Below, piece after piece: positions 45,642-54,067 of a stretch of DNA of 64,000 nt. Numbering within the stretch: position 1 is the first letter of the stretch; every line of letters begins with the position of its first letter. Under the pieces are notes generated by a model. It was not told the DNA's origin. It searched no databases and worked only from the letters and a program-made list of their open reading frames with translations. Source of the stretch: an uncultured Ruminococcus sp. (GTDB lineage Bacteria; Bacillota; Clostridia; Oscillospirales; Ruminococcaceae); the NCBI RefSeq assembly GCF_946415235.1, contig NZ_CAMKRR010000007.1, positions 1 through 64,000 of the forward strand, in the 5' to 3' direction. A program made the translations under genes and the position numbers.

Positions 45642-47429
45642 ATGAAAAGGAATATCTCAGATATAATGCATAACGCCGATGATGAAACGATCGAGCGTAT
45701 CGCAGATAAAAAGCAGGCTGCCGACAGCAGGACTGCCGACCGCATTTACCGCAAGTGCATTTCGCGCTTGGGAACAGACGCCGAACAGGTCGAGGTGTTC
45801 GAGGCGGAGACTGTCCGCAGAGCTCCAAGATTTTACCCTGTTTTTGCCGCGGTATTCTGCCTGATAATTATATGCGGCTCTGTTGCGGCAATGCTTAAGT
45901 TCAAAGCTCACGCCCCGCTGCCCGAGGACAATGATCCGCAGATAATGGCAACGGTAACTACTGTGACCGAAACCACAGAAGTCACAGGTACTTATATAAC
46001 TGCAAAAACATCATCAAAGACCGATGCTGCTGCAACTTCCGCAGCATCAGCAGACGATAAAACCGCTGTAACCGAAAAAACAAGTGCCGCAAACAGCGTT
46101 CGTGAAACAGATACAAACGCCAAAACCGTTACAGTTCTCGTAAACGGCACTACCGCAAAGAAGACCACAGTTTCAAAGACAACAAAAACAAGCAGGACCA
46201 CCACGACCACAACAGCCCCTTCTATAATAAATCAGAAACAAAAACTGCTTACAACAAAGGATATTATTGAGCTTGCAAAGAAGGGCGACGCTCTCACATG
46301 GTCAGACTTCGAGGGATATATCCATGAGGATGTCGGCTCAGGTATCTATATATGGGAATTCAGAATCGAAGAGGGCAGCGGCTATACTCTCCGTGTAGGC
46401 GGTGTACCGCCTCAGAAGCCTTCTTATATCATGCTGTACCGCGGTATCAATACAGCGGACTACCCAAGCATCAACGGTATAGATATTCAGAACGGCACAG
46501 ATATCAGATACGGTGATGTCAGCGGCTTCATTGACGCTCAGCAGAAGCCTGAACCTGTTTCGCAGATACTGGGAACAAAGCTGAGATACGGCAGTGATCT
46601 TATTGCCGACGGTATACAGAGCCTTGAGGTGTCAAATACCATTTATAACAAAAACGCCGCCGAAAAGCTTACATATGACCAGATAAAGCAGATACTACCG
46701 CTTATCATGAAAGTTGAGCTTATTGAGAAAAGCAATTCCTATCAGACAATGAGCATAAACTACAGCACGATAAAAATAACCACTCATAACGGAAGCAGTG
46801 CAACCCTTGTTAAACAGGGAGGTTACTTTATTATCGACGGAGAAGGATATAAAGCTGAATCCGCATCAATGAAGGAGCTTGACCAGTTCATAAATACGAT
46901 ACTGGCAAATGCGAAAGCTCCCGAAAACATTGATCTAAGCGGTCATAGTGTATGGTGCTGGCATGATTTCTTTTTCTCAAATTACGATATGCGTAATTTA
47001 AACGAAAGCATAAAGGTTTCAGCTTTCCCCGATACTACGTTTTCATGGGTCGGTATGGACTACGGCATTACAATATACAAGAACGGAACAGTTGCTGCGT
47101 CGTTTGGCGGAATGCCTTTATGGAGTGCCTATTTCACAGACCTTAACGGCGACGGTTCTCCCGAGCTGTGCATGACAGTTTCATTTGGCAGCGGCATGGT
47201 CGACGAACACATAATCGTTTATGACCTGCGAAATGAAAAGGAATACGCTCTTTGGGAAAGAATGGAATACGATTACGTTCTTTTTATAGAAAACAATGAA
47301 TTGTTTGTCCGCAAGACCGATGCCGAAAGCCTTTTAAACACCGACATGATAAATGATATGAGTATCGGCGAAAAGGGCAGACTCAAAATAAACGGCAATG
47401 ACAAACTCGTATTCGACCCCGTTTCATAA
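45642..47429 (+). CDS. Probable transmembrane anti-sigma/sensor protein with Thr-rich linker
   Basis: A 595-residue protein. A short charged cytoplasmic region (1-64) is followed by one membrane helix (about 65-85), a Thr/Lys/Ala-rich low-complexity linker (about 100-195) and a large extracellular part (200-595). The extracellular part contains a Ca-loop-like DLNGDGSPEL. This is the architecture of anti-sigma factors such as RsgI, where the outside domain senses polysaccharide, but I recognise no named binding domain. The gene starts 12 bp after its ECF partner behind AAAGGAGG. Confidence 0.65.
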   Translation: MKRNISDIMHNADDETIERIADKKQAADSRTADRIYRKCISRLGTDAEQVEVFEAETVRRAPRFYPVFAAVFCLIIICGSVAAMLKFKAHAPLPEDNDPQIMATVTTVTETTEVTGTYITAKTSSKTDAAATSAASADDKTAVTEKTSAANSVRETDTNAKTVTVLVNGTTAKKTTVSKTTKTSRTTTTTTAPSIINQKQKLLTTKDIIELAKKGDALTWSDFEGYIHEDVGSGIYIWEFRIEEGSGYTLRVGGVPPQKPSYIMLYRGINTADYPSINGIDIQNGTDIRYGDVSGFIDAQQKPEPVSQILGTKLRYGSDLIADGIQSLEVSNTIYNKNAAEKLTYDQIKQILPLIMKVELIEKSNSYQTMSINYSTIKITTHNGSSATLVKQGGYFIIDGEGYKAESASMKELDQFINTILANAKAPENIDLSGHSVWCWHDFFFSNYDMRNLNESIKVSAFPDTTFSWVGMDYGITIYKNGTVAASFGGMPLWSAYFTDLNGDGSPELCMTVSFGSGMVDEHIIVYDLRNEKEYALWERMEYDYVLFIENNELFVRKTDAESLLNTDMINDMSIGEKGRLKINGNDKLVFDPVS

Positions 47430-47437
47430 AAAACAGC

Positions 47438-47480
47438 AAAAGCAGAGAAGCTCCGCATATCGCGGAGCTTCTCTGCTTTT
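47438..47480 (+). terminator. Shared bidirectional terminator of the two sigma modules
   Basis: A perfect 19-bp stem from AAAAGCAGAG to CTCTGCTTTT with a 5-nt loop and T-runs on both strands, between convergent operons. Confidence 0.92.
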
Positions 47481-47546
47481 ATAGTGTAGGTGTTGAAAAA
47501 TTCTGTGTTCTGCACATTTATTACAGTATATCTATATCTTTATCCC

Positions 47547-49739
47547 TTATTTTCCCTCTGAGGACGTTGAAACGCGAGCATAGTACGCAAGGATATTTGA
47601 GGCGTCAACTGCATCTACAACTTCATCGCCGTTTATATCCGCTGCCTTTATCTGCTTTGCACTTAAAATGACCTCGCCGTCTGTGGAGAGCTTAGCATAG
47701 TAAGACAGTACCTTTGAAGCATCTATAGCGTCTGTTCTGCCGTCATTATTCACATCGCCGCTGTTGACGCGCTCGAAGGTCTCAGCAGGATTTTTCTTCT
47801 GATACATTGCCAGTGTTCCGTCGTCTACGCCCTTTTCCTCTATGAGTTTAAGCTTGTAATTCCTGAAACGCATGAAGTTGTTATGAGCCCATTCCCTGTA
47901 GGTCTCCACATCTGTTGCAAAATCGTCAAGGCACAGGTAATAGATCTCGATATCGTGTACATCGCCGCTGAGTCCGTTGCCGTTTATGTCGAAATCCCTC
48001 ATAAAGGTCTTCCATATCTCATCGGGAAGTATGGAGGTCTCCATGACTGCTCCTTTTTTGCGGCCCTGAATGAAGATCTGTGCATTCCAGTAATCATAAA
48101 CGTCTAACGCGCCGTCCCCGTTTGAATCGGGAAGCTTTGCTTCTCCTTTTGCAAGCTTATCGTAATAGTTTTCGTATTCGATGTCGAATAGAGGGAAACT
48201 ATAAGTCAAAGCAGCCTCGGCAGGGTGAAGCAGATCATATGTATACTTTATCTGTACGTAAATCGAGCCCTGAAGCCTTCCCTTGATACAGTCAATGTAA
48301 TGCTGCATTTCCTCCTGATCTGTCAGGAGCTCGGACTGCTCAATGCAGTACCAAAGGGGATAATCGTTATAGAACATACCGCCGATCTGATGTGCAGCTT
48401 CCTTAAATCCCGCTGGAACATCAGGATACAGATTCATAAGCCTTTCATAATCTCTTATGCTTATTATACCGTTTTTATCTATATCCATATCGACAGTGCC
48501 GTTTTCAATAAACTCGCAGAATGCGTAATAACCTGCTTTTTTATCCTTCATCATGCCTTTCAGTTTTCCCGTAAATATTTCGGAAAGCTTTCTGCCTTTC
48601 AGATAATTTCTGAAATCCGCTTCATATTCGTCAAATCTTTCAGGCTGATATCCGGGGATTTCCCTGTAATCATAGGTAGCAAAGCGATTATAATTGTCAC
48701 GGTCTATTAAACTGGTACGATCAGTTGCAATGTCGTTTGAACTGTTCGGAGCTACAGGATCAAGCCATACGAAGCTTTCCGCCTGTTCATCTGTGGCGAT
48801 CTTGTCCCACTGACTGTAGGTATCGGGATCAACATCTTTAAGAGTTATTTTATTGTTTACAACATAGTACGCGAGCAGGCATTCGGGTTCGGGAGCATAA
48901 ATATGACCGTCACCGTTGAAGTCATAGTTTTCCTTTATCTTTGCGGCTACAGCTTCGTCGGTCTCATATCCGTACTCATAGGCTATAATATCAAAGCAAT
49001 CCATGATATCAAATTTGCCGTCCATATTTATGTCTGTTCTGATATTTCCCTTGTCCATTTCCTCAAATGCAATGTACTGCCATGCAGAAGCCTTGGTTAA
49101 CGGTATTTCATCAATGGCAGCCTTTACATTTTCTGCGCTAAGGCTCGCAAGCACCAATAATGATGCTGACATAGGTCCGAGTTTATTCATACTAAAACTC
49201 CTTTCTACAACTATGGTAGTTGTTTCAGTGGTCTCCTGACCGTTTCTGGCTATGGTTGCCGTTTGAAACGCATTACCCTTGCCTGATGATGAGTTTTTGC
49301 CCTCAGCTGCGGACGTTCCTGTAGTTTTAGTATTTGTTGTGTTGGTGTATTTCGCCGTGGTTGTATTTCCGTTGGCGGTATTTGTTGCAGTTGCTGCCAT
49401 ATTTTCTGCGTCGTTTTCATTGGTCGGAGCATTATCCGAGCCGTTGTCTGTTGTTTCCTCAATGATATCTCCGCTGTCAATGCCATTAAGCTTCGGCCTG
49501 AAATAGTGCAGTGCAGATACAGAAACGCTGAGGACAGCTATTGCAGCTGCCGCAGACGCTATCACAAATATCCTGCTGCGCTTTTTCACGGGAGCTCTGT
49601 CCTGCTCTTTTATGAGAGCTGACATTTTGTCCTCAAAGCTGTCGGAGAAATCATAATCGGGCATATCACTTTCAATAAGCTCATCATAAGACTCTGTAAG
49701 CGCTTTTTCAAGAGCCTTGTCCAGAATATCCTTACTCAT
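47547..49739 (-). CDS. Anti-sigma-like membrane protein with C-terminal dockerin
   Basis: A 730-residue protein coupled to an ECF sigma gene (8-bp overlap). Residues 1-55 are cytoplasmic and helical, 57-79 a membrane helix, and 85-180 an N/T/A/G/K-rich linker. The rest is extracellular with several EF-hand-like loops (DINMDGKFD, DFNGDGHI, DIDKNGIIS, DSNGDGALD, DINGNGLSG). A full type I dockerin covers about residues 660-726 (DVNNDGRTDAIDASKVLSYY and DINGDEVVDAVDASNILAYY). ATG 49739 follows GGAGGT. An internal ATG at 49190 has AAAGGAG 7 nt upstream and starts a weak signal-peptide-like segment, so a shorter secreted product is possible. A regulator docked to the cellulosome is the inferred role. 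Confidence 0.75.
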   Translation of the reverse strand: MSKDILDKALEKALTESYDELIESDMPDYDFSDSFEDKMSALIKEQDRAPVKKRSRIFVIASAAAAIAVLSVSVSALHYFRPKLNGIDSGDIIEETTDNGSDNAPTNENDAENMAATATNTANGNTTTAKYTNTTNTKTTGTSAAEGKNSSSGKGNAFQTATIARNGQETTETTTIVVERSFSMNKLGPMSASLLVLASLSAENVKAAIDEIPLTKASAWQYIAFEEMDKGNIRTDINMDGKFDIMDCFDIIAYEYGYETDEAVAAKIKENYDFNGDGHIYAPEPECLLAYYVVNNKITLKDVDPDTYSQWDKIATDEQAESFVWLDPVAPNSSNDIATDRTSLIDRDNYNRFATYDYREIPGYQPERFDEYEADFRNYLKGRKLSEIFTGKLKGMMKDKKAGYYAFCEFIENGTVDMDIDKNGIISIRDYERLMNLYPDVPAGFKEAAHQIGGMFYNDYPLWYCIEQSELLTDQEEMQHYIDCIKGRLQGSIYVQIKYTYDLLHPAEAALTYSFPLFDIEYENYYDKLAKGEAKLPDSNGDGALDVYDYWNAQIFIQGRKKGAVMETSILPDEIWKTFMRDFDINGNGLSGDVHDIEIYYLCLDDFATDVETYREWAHNNFMRFRNYKLKLIEEKGVDDGTLAMYQKKNPAETFERVNSGDVNNDGRTDAIDASKVLSYYAKLSTDGEVILSAKQIKAADINGDEVVDAVDASNILAYYARVSTSSEGK
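49190..49204 (-). promoter_or_regulatory. Strong internal ribosome-binding site and start inside the dockerin anti-sigma gene
   Basis: On the minus strand AAAGGAG, a 7-nt spacer and ATG (49190), in the same frame as the long protein. The product would begin MNKLGPMSASLLVLASLSA and keep the dockerin. Confidence 0.5.
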
Positions 49740-50274
49740 GACCGACCTCCTCTCCTTCAAGTATTCTGCCAAGCTCAGCCTTTGCGCGCTGAATGCGCTT
49801 ATATGCATTATCAGCCGAAATACCAAGCATCTCAACGATCTCTGCTACGGAATATCCATAGACATATTTAAGTATCAGGATATCCCTGTATTCGTCCTTC
49901 AGCTGCTTAATGCCGCTGTAGACCGACTCAAAAGGATAACTGTCAAAGTGAACGGCGCCTGCTTCCTCATCGGGAGATTCACTGGCAGTTACCTTCTGAT
50001 TTTTCCTGTATCTGTCAAGAGCTGCGTTTCTGACTATTATAACGAGCAGAGACGTCAGTTTTGGACGCTCGAGCCCGGAAATTTTCGGAAATATTTTTAC
50101 TGCCTTCAAAAAAGCTTCCGAAACACAGTCCTCGGCATCTGCAAAGTTATTGAGTATATTCATTGCCGTATACATCATTAGTCTTCGGTTCGTCACATAC
50201 ATTTCTTCAAAAGATATATTACTGCTTTTATCGTCCGATATTTCTTCATCTGTAGCCCTTTTCCATGCAGACAC
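49732..50274 (-). CDS. ECF-type RNA polymerase sigma factor (second module)
   Basis: A 180-residue sigma factor with region 2 (NILNNFADAEDCVSEAFLKAV in part, about 41-61) and region 4 (YSVAEIVEMLGISADNAYKR in part). The start is GTG 50274 with GGGAG 7 nt upstream. Its stop overlaps the start of the dockerin-bearing membrane protein, so the pair is translationally coupled. It is more typical of ECF proteins than the 45.1-kb sigma factor. Its regulon is unknown. Confidence 0.9.
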   Translation of the reverse strand: MSAWKRATDEEISDDKSSNISFEEMYVTNRRLMMYTAMNILNNFADAEDCVSEAFLKAVKIFPKISGLERPKLTSLLVIIVRNAALDRYRKNQKVTASESPDEEAGAVHFDSYPFESVYSGIKQLKDEYRDILILKYVYGYSVAEIVEMLGISADNAYKRIQRAKAELGRILEGEEVGHE

Positions 50275-50392
50275 CCTATCACTCCCTTCAATATTATCCT
50301 CATTTGTTTATTATAACGCACGATACATATGATTTTGGACATGAGAATTATGAATTTTTTGTAAACTATTTCACCTCCGAAACGGTTATGCA

Positions 50393-50421
50393 TTTACTTT
50401 TTCACCTACAGGAGCTATAAT
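50393..50421 (+). promoter_or_regulatory. Promoter of the TGA-interrupted gene
   Basis: TTTACT and TATAAT with 17-bp spacing, 32 bp upstream of the start codon; GGAGG lies before the ATG. Confidence 0.6.
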
Positions 50422-50452
50422 AGCTTTAAGATATACCGACAGGAGGTAAAGT

Positions 50453-51073
50453 ATGAATACTCTTGAAATTACATCTATCATGACTTCAAAGGGCTATAAA
50501 AACGAGGTTTTCCTCATAGATAACAAGCTGCTCCATGAGTACCTGCAAGAAACAGATACGGAACTTACCGACGATCTTGCCATAACTTGGAACGGAGAAT
50601 TTGAAAACGACGGCGACGCGCGGTTCATGCGCTTTCTTCTCGAAAAAGACAAGCTCAACCTGCCTATACTTTCCTGCCCCGAGGACATGGATTTTACCTG
50701 TACGGTAATAGTGGCAGATACGGAAAAGACTGAAAATACCGTCTTATGGAAACGAATCGGCAGAGTAAATCACTCCGTTGAGGACAGGAAGGAGCAAAAA
50801 GAGCACGGTATAGTCTTTGTTGACACCTATTCGGACGAGGACTGGATAAAGTACAGAGACGCAGCCCTTTTAGAAGTTGACAGCTATGAATGACGCGAAT
50901 GGATATCCGAAAACTGGTCTGAGGAGCTCTACCGCAGACATATAAACTATACCTATCCCTGCTATCAGAGGGACGAGAATATTGATTGTTTATTCAGCTG
51001 CAACTGGTGCTTTGACAGAGCGGAATACGAAAAACTCACAGCCTCCTGCAGACCGCACTGGTGGATATATTAA
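50453..51073 (+). pseudogene. Gene of unknown function interrupted by an in-frame TGA
   Basis: The frame opens at ATG 50453 behind GACAGGAGG, runs 146 codons, meets TGA at 50891-50893, then continues open in the same frame for 59 codons to TAA at 51073. The downstream part reads as normal protein (REWISENWSEELYRRH, then Trp/Tyr/Cys-rich to PHWWIY) and a strong terminator follows the second stop, not the first. The simplest reading is a TGG-to-TGA nonsense mutation or sequencing error; the broken product could still be made as a 146-residue protein. The protein is soluble and of no family I recognise. Confidence 0.7.
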
Positions 51074-51074
51074 A

Positions 51075-51114
51075 AAACAGCCATAAAGGAACGTGCGCTC
51101 CTTTATGGCTGTTT
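51075..51114 (+). terminator. Bidirectional terminator between the TGA-interrupted gene and the SPFH gene
   Basis: A 16-bp stem AAACAGCCATAAAGGA/TCCTTTATGGCTGTTT with an 8-nt loop. Confidence 0.88.
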
Positions 51115-51134
51115 CGGTCAATGGATATTCTTTA

Positions 51135-52145
51135 TTACTTTGTGCTGTGTCCGTCATTCTCGACAAGAGCCTTGAGGCCTGTTGCAAGTCCTGCAAGTCC
51201 CTGTATCTCGCTGGGAATGATGATCTTTGTTGCCTTTCCGTCAGCAGCTTTTGCAAATGACTCAAGAGATTTGAGCTGTATAACTCTCTCGTTAGGATTA
51301 GCATTGTTCAGCTTTACGATACTCTCGGCAAGTGCCTCCTGTACCATTTCAATAGCTCTCGCTTCACCGGTAGCCTCAAGTATCTTCTGCTCTCTTACAG
51401 CGTCAGCCTTGAGTACCATTGCCTGCTTCTCAGCCTCAGCTTCGAGGATCTGAGCTTCCTTCTTAGCCTGTGCACGGAGTATCTGAGACTCCTTCTCACC
51501 TTCTGCAACGAGGATCTGTGACTTCTTGTCACCCTCTGCCTGAAGTATCTTCTCACGGCGCTCACGCTCAGCCTTCATCTGCTTCTCCATAGCGTCCTGA
51601 ATCTCACGAGGCGGGAGAATGTTCTTGAGCTCAACGCGGTTTACCTTGATACCCCAGCGGTCTGTAGCCTGATCGAGGATAGAAGTGATCTTTGTATTGA
51701 TAACGTCTCTTGAAGTAAGAGTTGCATCGAGTTCCATTTCACCGATGATGTTACGGAGAGTTGTGGCTGAAAGGTTCTCGATAGCTGCGAGAGGTCTTTC
51801 AACACCGTAGATGTACTGCTTTGCGTCTGTTACCTGATAGAATACTACTGTATCTATCTGCATGGTTACGTTATCCTTTGTGATAACAGGCTGCGGCTTG
51901 AAGTCTACCACCTTTTCCTTGAGTGATACCTTGCCGGCGATCCTGTCGATGAAAGGAACGAGGATATGAAGTCCTGTTTCCCATTCAGCATGGAACGAAC
52001 CAAGACGCTCGATAACAAAAACATGAGCCTGAGGAACGATCCTGAAACATCTGATAATGATGAAAAGCAGGAAGATTATTACTAAAAATACGATAAATAC
52101 ACCGGGATTATCCATTGCCATAAACAAGCTTAATTTGTTAAACAT
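51135..52145 (-). CDS. SPFH/band-7 membrane protein, QmcA-like
   Basis: A 336-residue stomatin/prohibitin-family protein with an N-terminal membrane helix (about 14-32), the SPFH domain (VIERLGSFHAEWETGLH in part, about 45-200) and a long Ala/Glu/Lys coiled coil (200-280). Such proteins form membrane microdomain scaffolds. It lies 45 bp after nfeD, the usual partner. GGAGGT precedes the ATG. Confidence 0.92.
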   Translation of the reverse strand: MFNKLSLFMAMDNPGVFIVFLVIIFLLFIIIRCFRIVPQAHVFVIERLGSFHAEWETGLHILVPFIDRIAGKVSLKEKVVDFKPQPVITKDNVTMQIDTVVFYQVTDAKQYIYGVERPLAAIENLSATTLRNIIGEMELDATLTSRDVINTKITSILDQATDRWGIKVNRVELKNILPPREIQDAMEKQMKAERERREKILQAEGDKKSQILVAEGEKESQILRAQAKKEAQILEAEAEKQAMVLKADAVREQKILEATGEARAIEMVQEALAESIVKLNNANPNERVIQLKSLESFAKAADGKATKIIIPSEIQGLAGLATGLKALVENDGHSTK

Positions 52146-52190
52146 TTTTAAGTACCTCCAGATAAAATAAATGATTTGTCAGATATGTAG

Positions 52191-52625
52191 CTATTTCTCG
52201 GGTGCTACAAGTAATTTTGCACCCATGACCTTTTTCACGATAACGACAGTACCCTCTGATATGACCTCGTTTTCGTTTTCAGGAACAGCACTCCAGTTTA
52301 CCCCGCTTAAAGTGACTCGTCCTGTACCCTTGTCACAGTTTATCTCTTCGATGACCGTGGCGTGTCTGCCGACGTCAAGATCGGCGTTGGTGGCAACTGC
52401 CCTGTTTTTCTTCCGCTTTCTTATGAGCGGCAGGCTCATTACCAGGAATACAGCAGAAGCAACGATAAATACTCCCAGCTGCTGTATCCACGACAGCTCA
52501 AAGAAGTATGTCGCAAACAGCGTTACAAAAGCGCCCGCTGCGAACCATATTGATACGAGCTGTATCGTAAGCACCTCTGCGATAACAAAAGCTATGACTG
52601 CCAATGCCCAGAACAGTATCTCCAT
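52191..52625 (-). CDS. NfeD-family membrane protein
   Basis: A 144-residue protein with two or three N-terminal membrane helices (about 1-75) and a C-terminal OB-fold (VGRHATVIEEI...GRVTLSGVNWSA). NfeD proteins pair with SPFH proteins encoded beside them. ATG 52625 follows GGGGG. Confidence 0.92.
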   Translation of the reverse strand: MEILFWALAVIAFVIAEVLTIQLVSIWFAAGAFVTLFATYFFELSWIQQLGVFIVASAVFLVMSLPLIRKRKKNRAVATNADLDVGRHATVIEEINCDKGTGRVTLSGVNWSAVPENENEVISEGTVVIVKKVMGAKLLVAPEK

Positions 52626-52673
52626 GGCGAGACCCCCTTTCTGCAATATTTGTAGTAATCCCTACATAAGAAC

Positions 52674-52702
52674 ATTATATCACCAAAGTATGAACTTTTC
52701 AA
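52674..52702 (-). promoter_or_regulatory. Promoter of the nfeD-SPFH operon
   Basis: TTGAAA and TATAAT with 17-bp spacing on the minus strand, 49 bp upstream of nfeD. Confidence 0.7.
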
Positions 52703-52789
52703 GTACGGGCGGCAATATTTCGACAAAATTTATATACGAAAAGTTGATAATCCGTGGTGTATTAACAATTTGTAAATAAAAATCATATT

Positions 52790-53563
52790 TCAAATACTGT
52801 TTTTTATCCTTTTTATCGCTCCCTTTTCGAGCCGCGACACCTGTGCCTGTGATATCCCTATCTCCCCTGCCACTTCCATCTGTGTTTTTCCGCGGAAAAA
52901 GCGTAGGTAAAGAATGTTCCTCTCACGTTCGTCCAGCGCCCGTATGGCATCGCGTATGGCAAGCTCGTCCATGTGGCTTTCCACGTCGTTCATATCGCTG
53001 ACCTGATCCATGATATAAAGCGTATCCTCAGAGTCGGAGTAAACAGGCTCATACAACGAGATCGGATCGCTTATGCTCTCAAGTGCGATGACAACATCTG
53101 AGCGCTTTTCGTTTATTTCCTTTGCTATCTCGTCCGTATTCGGTTCACGGCATAATGATATGGTAAGCCTTTCCTTTGCCTGTATGGCTTTATAGGCAAG
53201 GTCACGCAGTGAACGGCTCACCTTTACGTGACTGTTGTCACGGAGATAACGCCTCAGCTCGCCGCTTATCATGGGGACGCAGTATGTGGAAAAGCGCACC
53301 TCCTTTGAAAGGTCAAAATTGTTTATTGCCTTTATAAGTCCGATGACTCCTATCTGGAAAAGGTCGTCAATATCCTCTCCCCTGCCCGTAAACCGCTGTA
53401 TAACGCTCAGGACCAGCCGAAGGTTGCCGTTTATCAGCTTATCTCTGGCAGCCTTGCTCCCTGTTGCGCGTATTTCCTTTAATAATGCTATTTTTTCTTC
53501 TTCCCTGAGCACTTCCAGTTCAGATGTATTTATCCCCGCGATAACGACTTTATTATATGCCAT
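52790..53563 (-). CDS. sigG: Sporulation sigma factor, sigma-G
   Basis: A 257-residue sigma-70-family protein for late forespore genes. The N-terminus MAYNKVVIAGINTSEL matches the sigma-G-specific start, followed by NGNLRLVLSVIQRF, FSTYCVPMI, and region 4 with KTQMEVAGEIGISQAQVSRLEK. ATG 53563 has GGAGG 7 nt upstream. It stands alone here, away from sigE and spoIIGA, separated from upstream genes by a terminator. Confidence 0.92.
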   Translation of the reverse strand: MAYNKVVIAGINTSELEVLREEEKIALLKEIRATGSKAARDKLINGNLRLVLSVIQRFTGRGEDIDDLFQIGVIGLIKAINNFDLSKEVRFSTYCVPMISGELRRYLRDNSHVKVSRSLRDLAYKAIQAKERLTISLCREPNTDEIAKEINEKRSDVVIALESISDPISLYEPVYSDSEDTLYIMDQVSDMNDVESHMDELAIRDAIRALDERERNILYLRFFRGKTQMEVAGEIGISQAQVSRLEKGAIKRIKNSI

Positions 53564-53636
53564 GAAATATCCTCCGTTTTTTATTGCAAGGATATTATTG
53601 ACGCTCAGCCGCAAGGTAATCACAGGGAATAAATGG

Positions 53637-53664
53637 CATAAAAAAGAGCAGCTCCATGCTGCCC
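53637..53664 (-). terminator. Terminator between the pdx operon and sigG
   Basis: GGGCAGC/GCTGCTC with a 5-nt loop, followed by TTTTTT on the minus strand, 3 bp after the stop of the unknown gene. Confidence 0.85.
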
Positions 53665-53666
53665 TT

Positions 53667-54062
53667 TCACGCTATAAACGGGAGCTTTATCCCGTGTTTT
53701 TTGTTGAACTGCTTTATATAAACTTTATTGAAGTCAGAGACCGATCTTTTATCGCTGATAAACTTCTTTTCGGGAAGAGCCTGCAAAATGTCGGCGATAT
53801 CATATGCAAGCCCGAGATCGCGTTCATGCAGGGCTTTTCCGAGCTCCCTTATGGAAGTGACTGCAAAAGCTGTTGCTTCATTCGGAACACATTCCCTTAT
53901 TTCAAGCTGACTTTTCAGCAAAGATGATATGATCGAAACAGCATCTTCAGCAGATATTCTGCCATCTGTCAGATCAGCAAGTGTATCGGCAGCTTTCAGA
54001 GCTTCCCCGGAATCCACATTTGCCCTGATAAATACAGCCGTGATCTTTATAAGACCTGTCAT
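53667..54062 (-). CDS. Small soluble protein of unknown function
   Basis: A 131-residue helical protein (MTGLIKITAVFIRANVDSG in part) with no family I recognise, no signal peptide and no membrane helix. ATG 54062 lies 5 bp after the pyridoxal kinase stop, with AAAGGAG upstream. It is co-transcribed with the kinase and ends at a terminator. Confidence 0.6.
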   Translation of the reverse strand: MTGLIKITAVFIRANVDSGEALKAADTLADLTDGRISAEDAVSIISSLLKSQLEIRECVPNEATAFAVTSIRELGKALHERDLGLAYDIADILQALPEKKFISDKRSVSDFNKVYIKQFNKKHGIKLPFIA

Positions 54063-54067
54063 AGCCT

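Noticed and set aside
50891-50893. Selenocysteine codon
   Set aside because: No hairpin of the bacterial SECIS type is evident just after the TGA, no selenoprotein context is present, and Trp-rich surroundings favour a TGG-to-TGA change.
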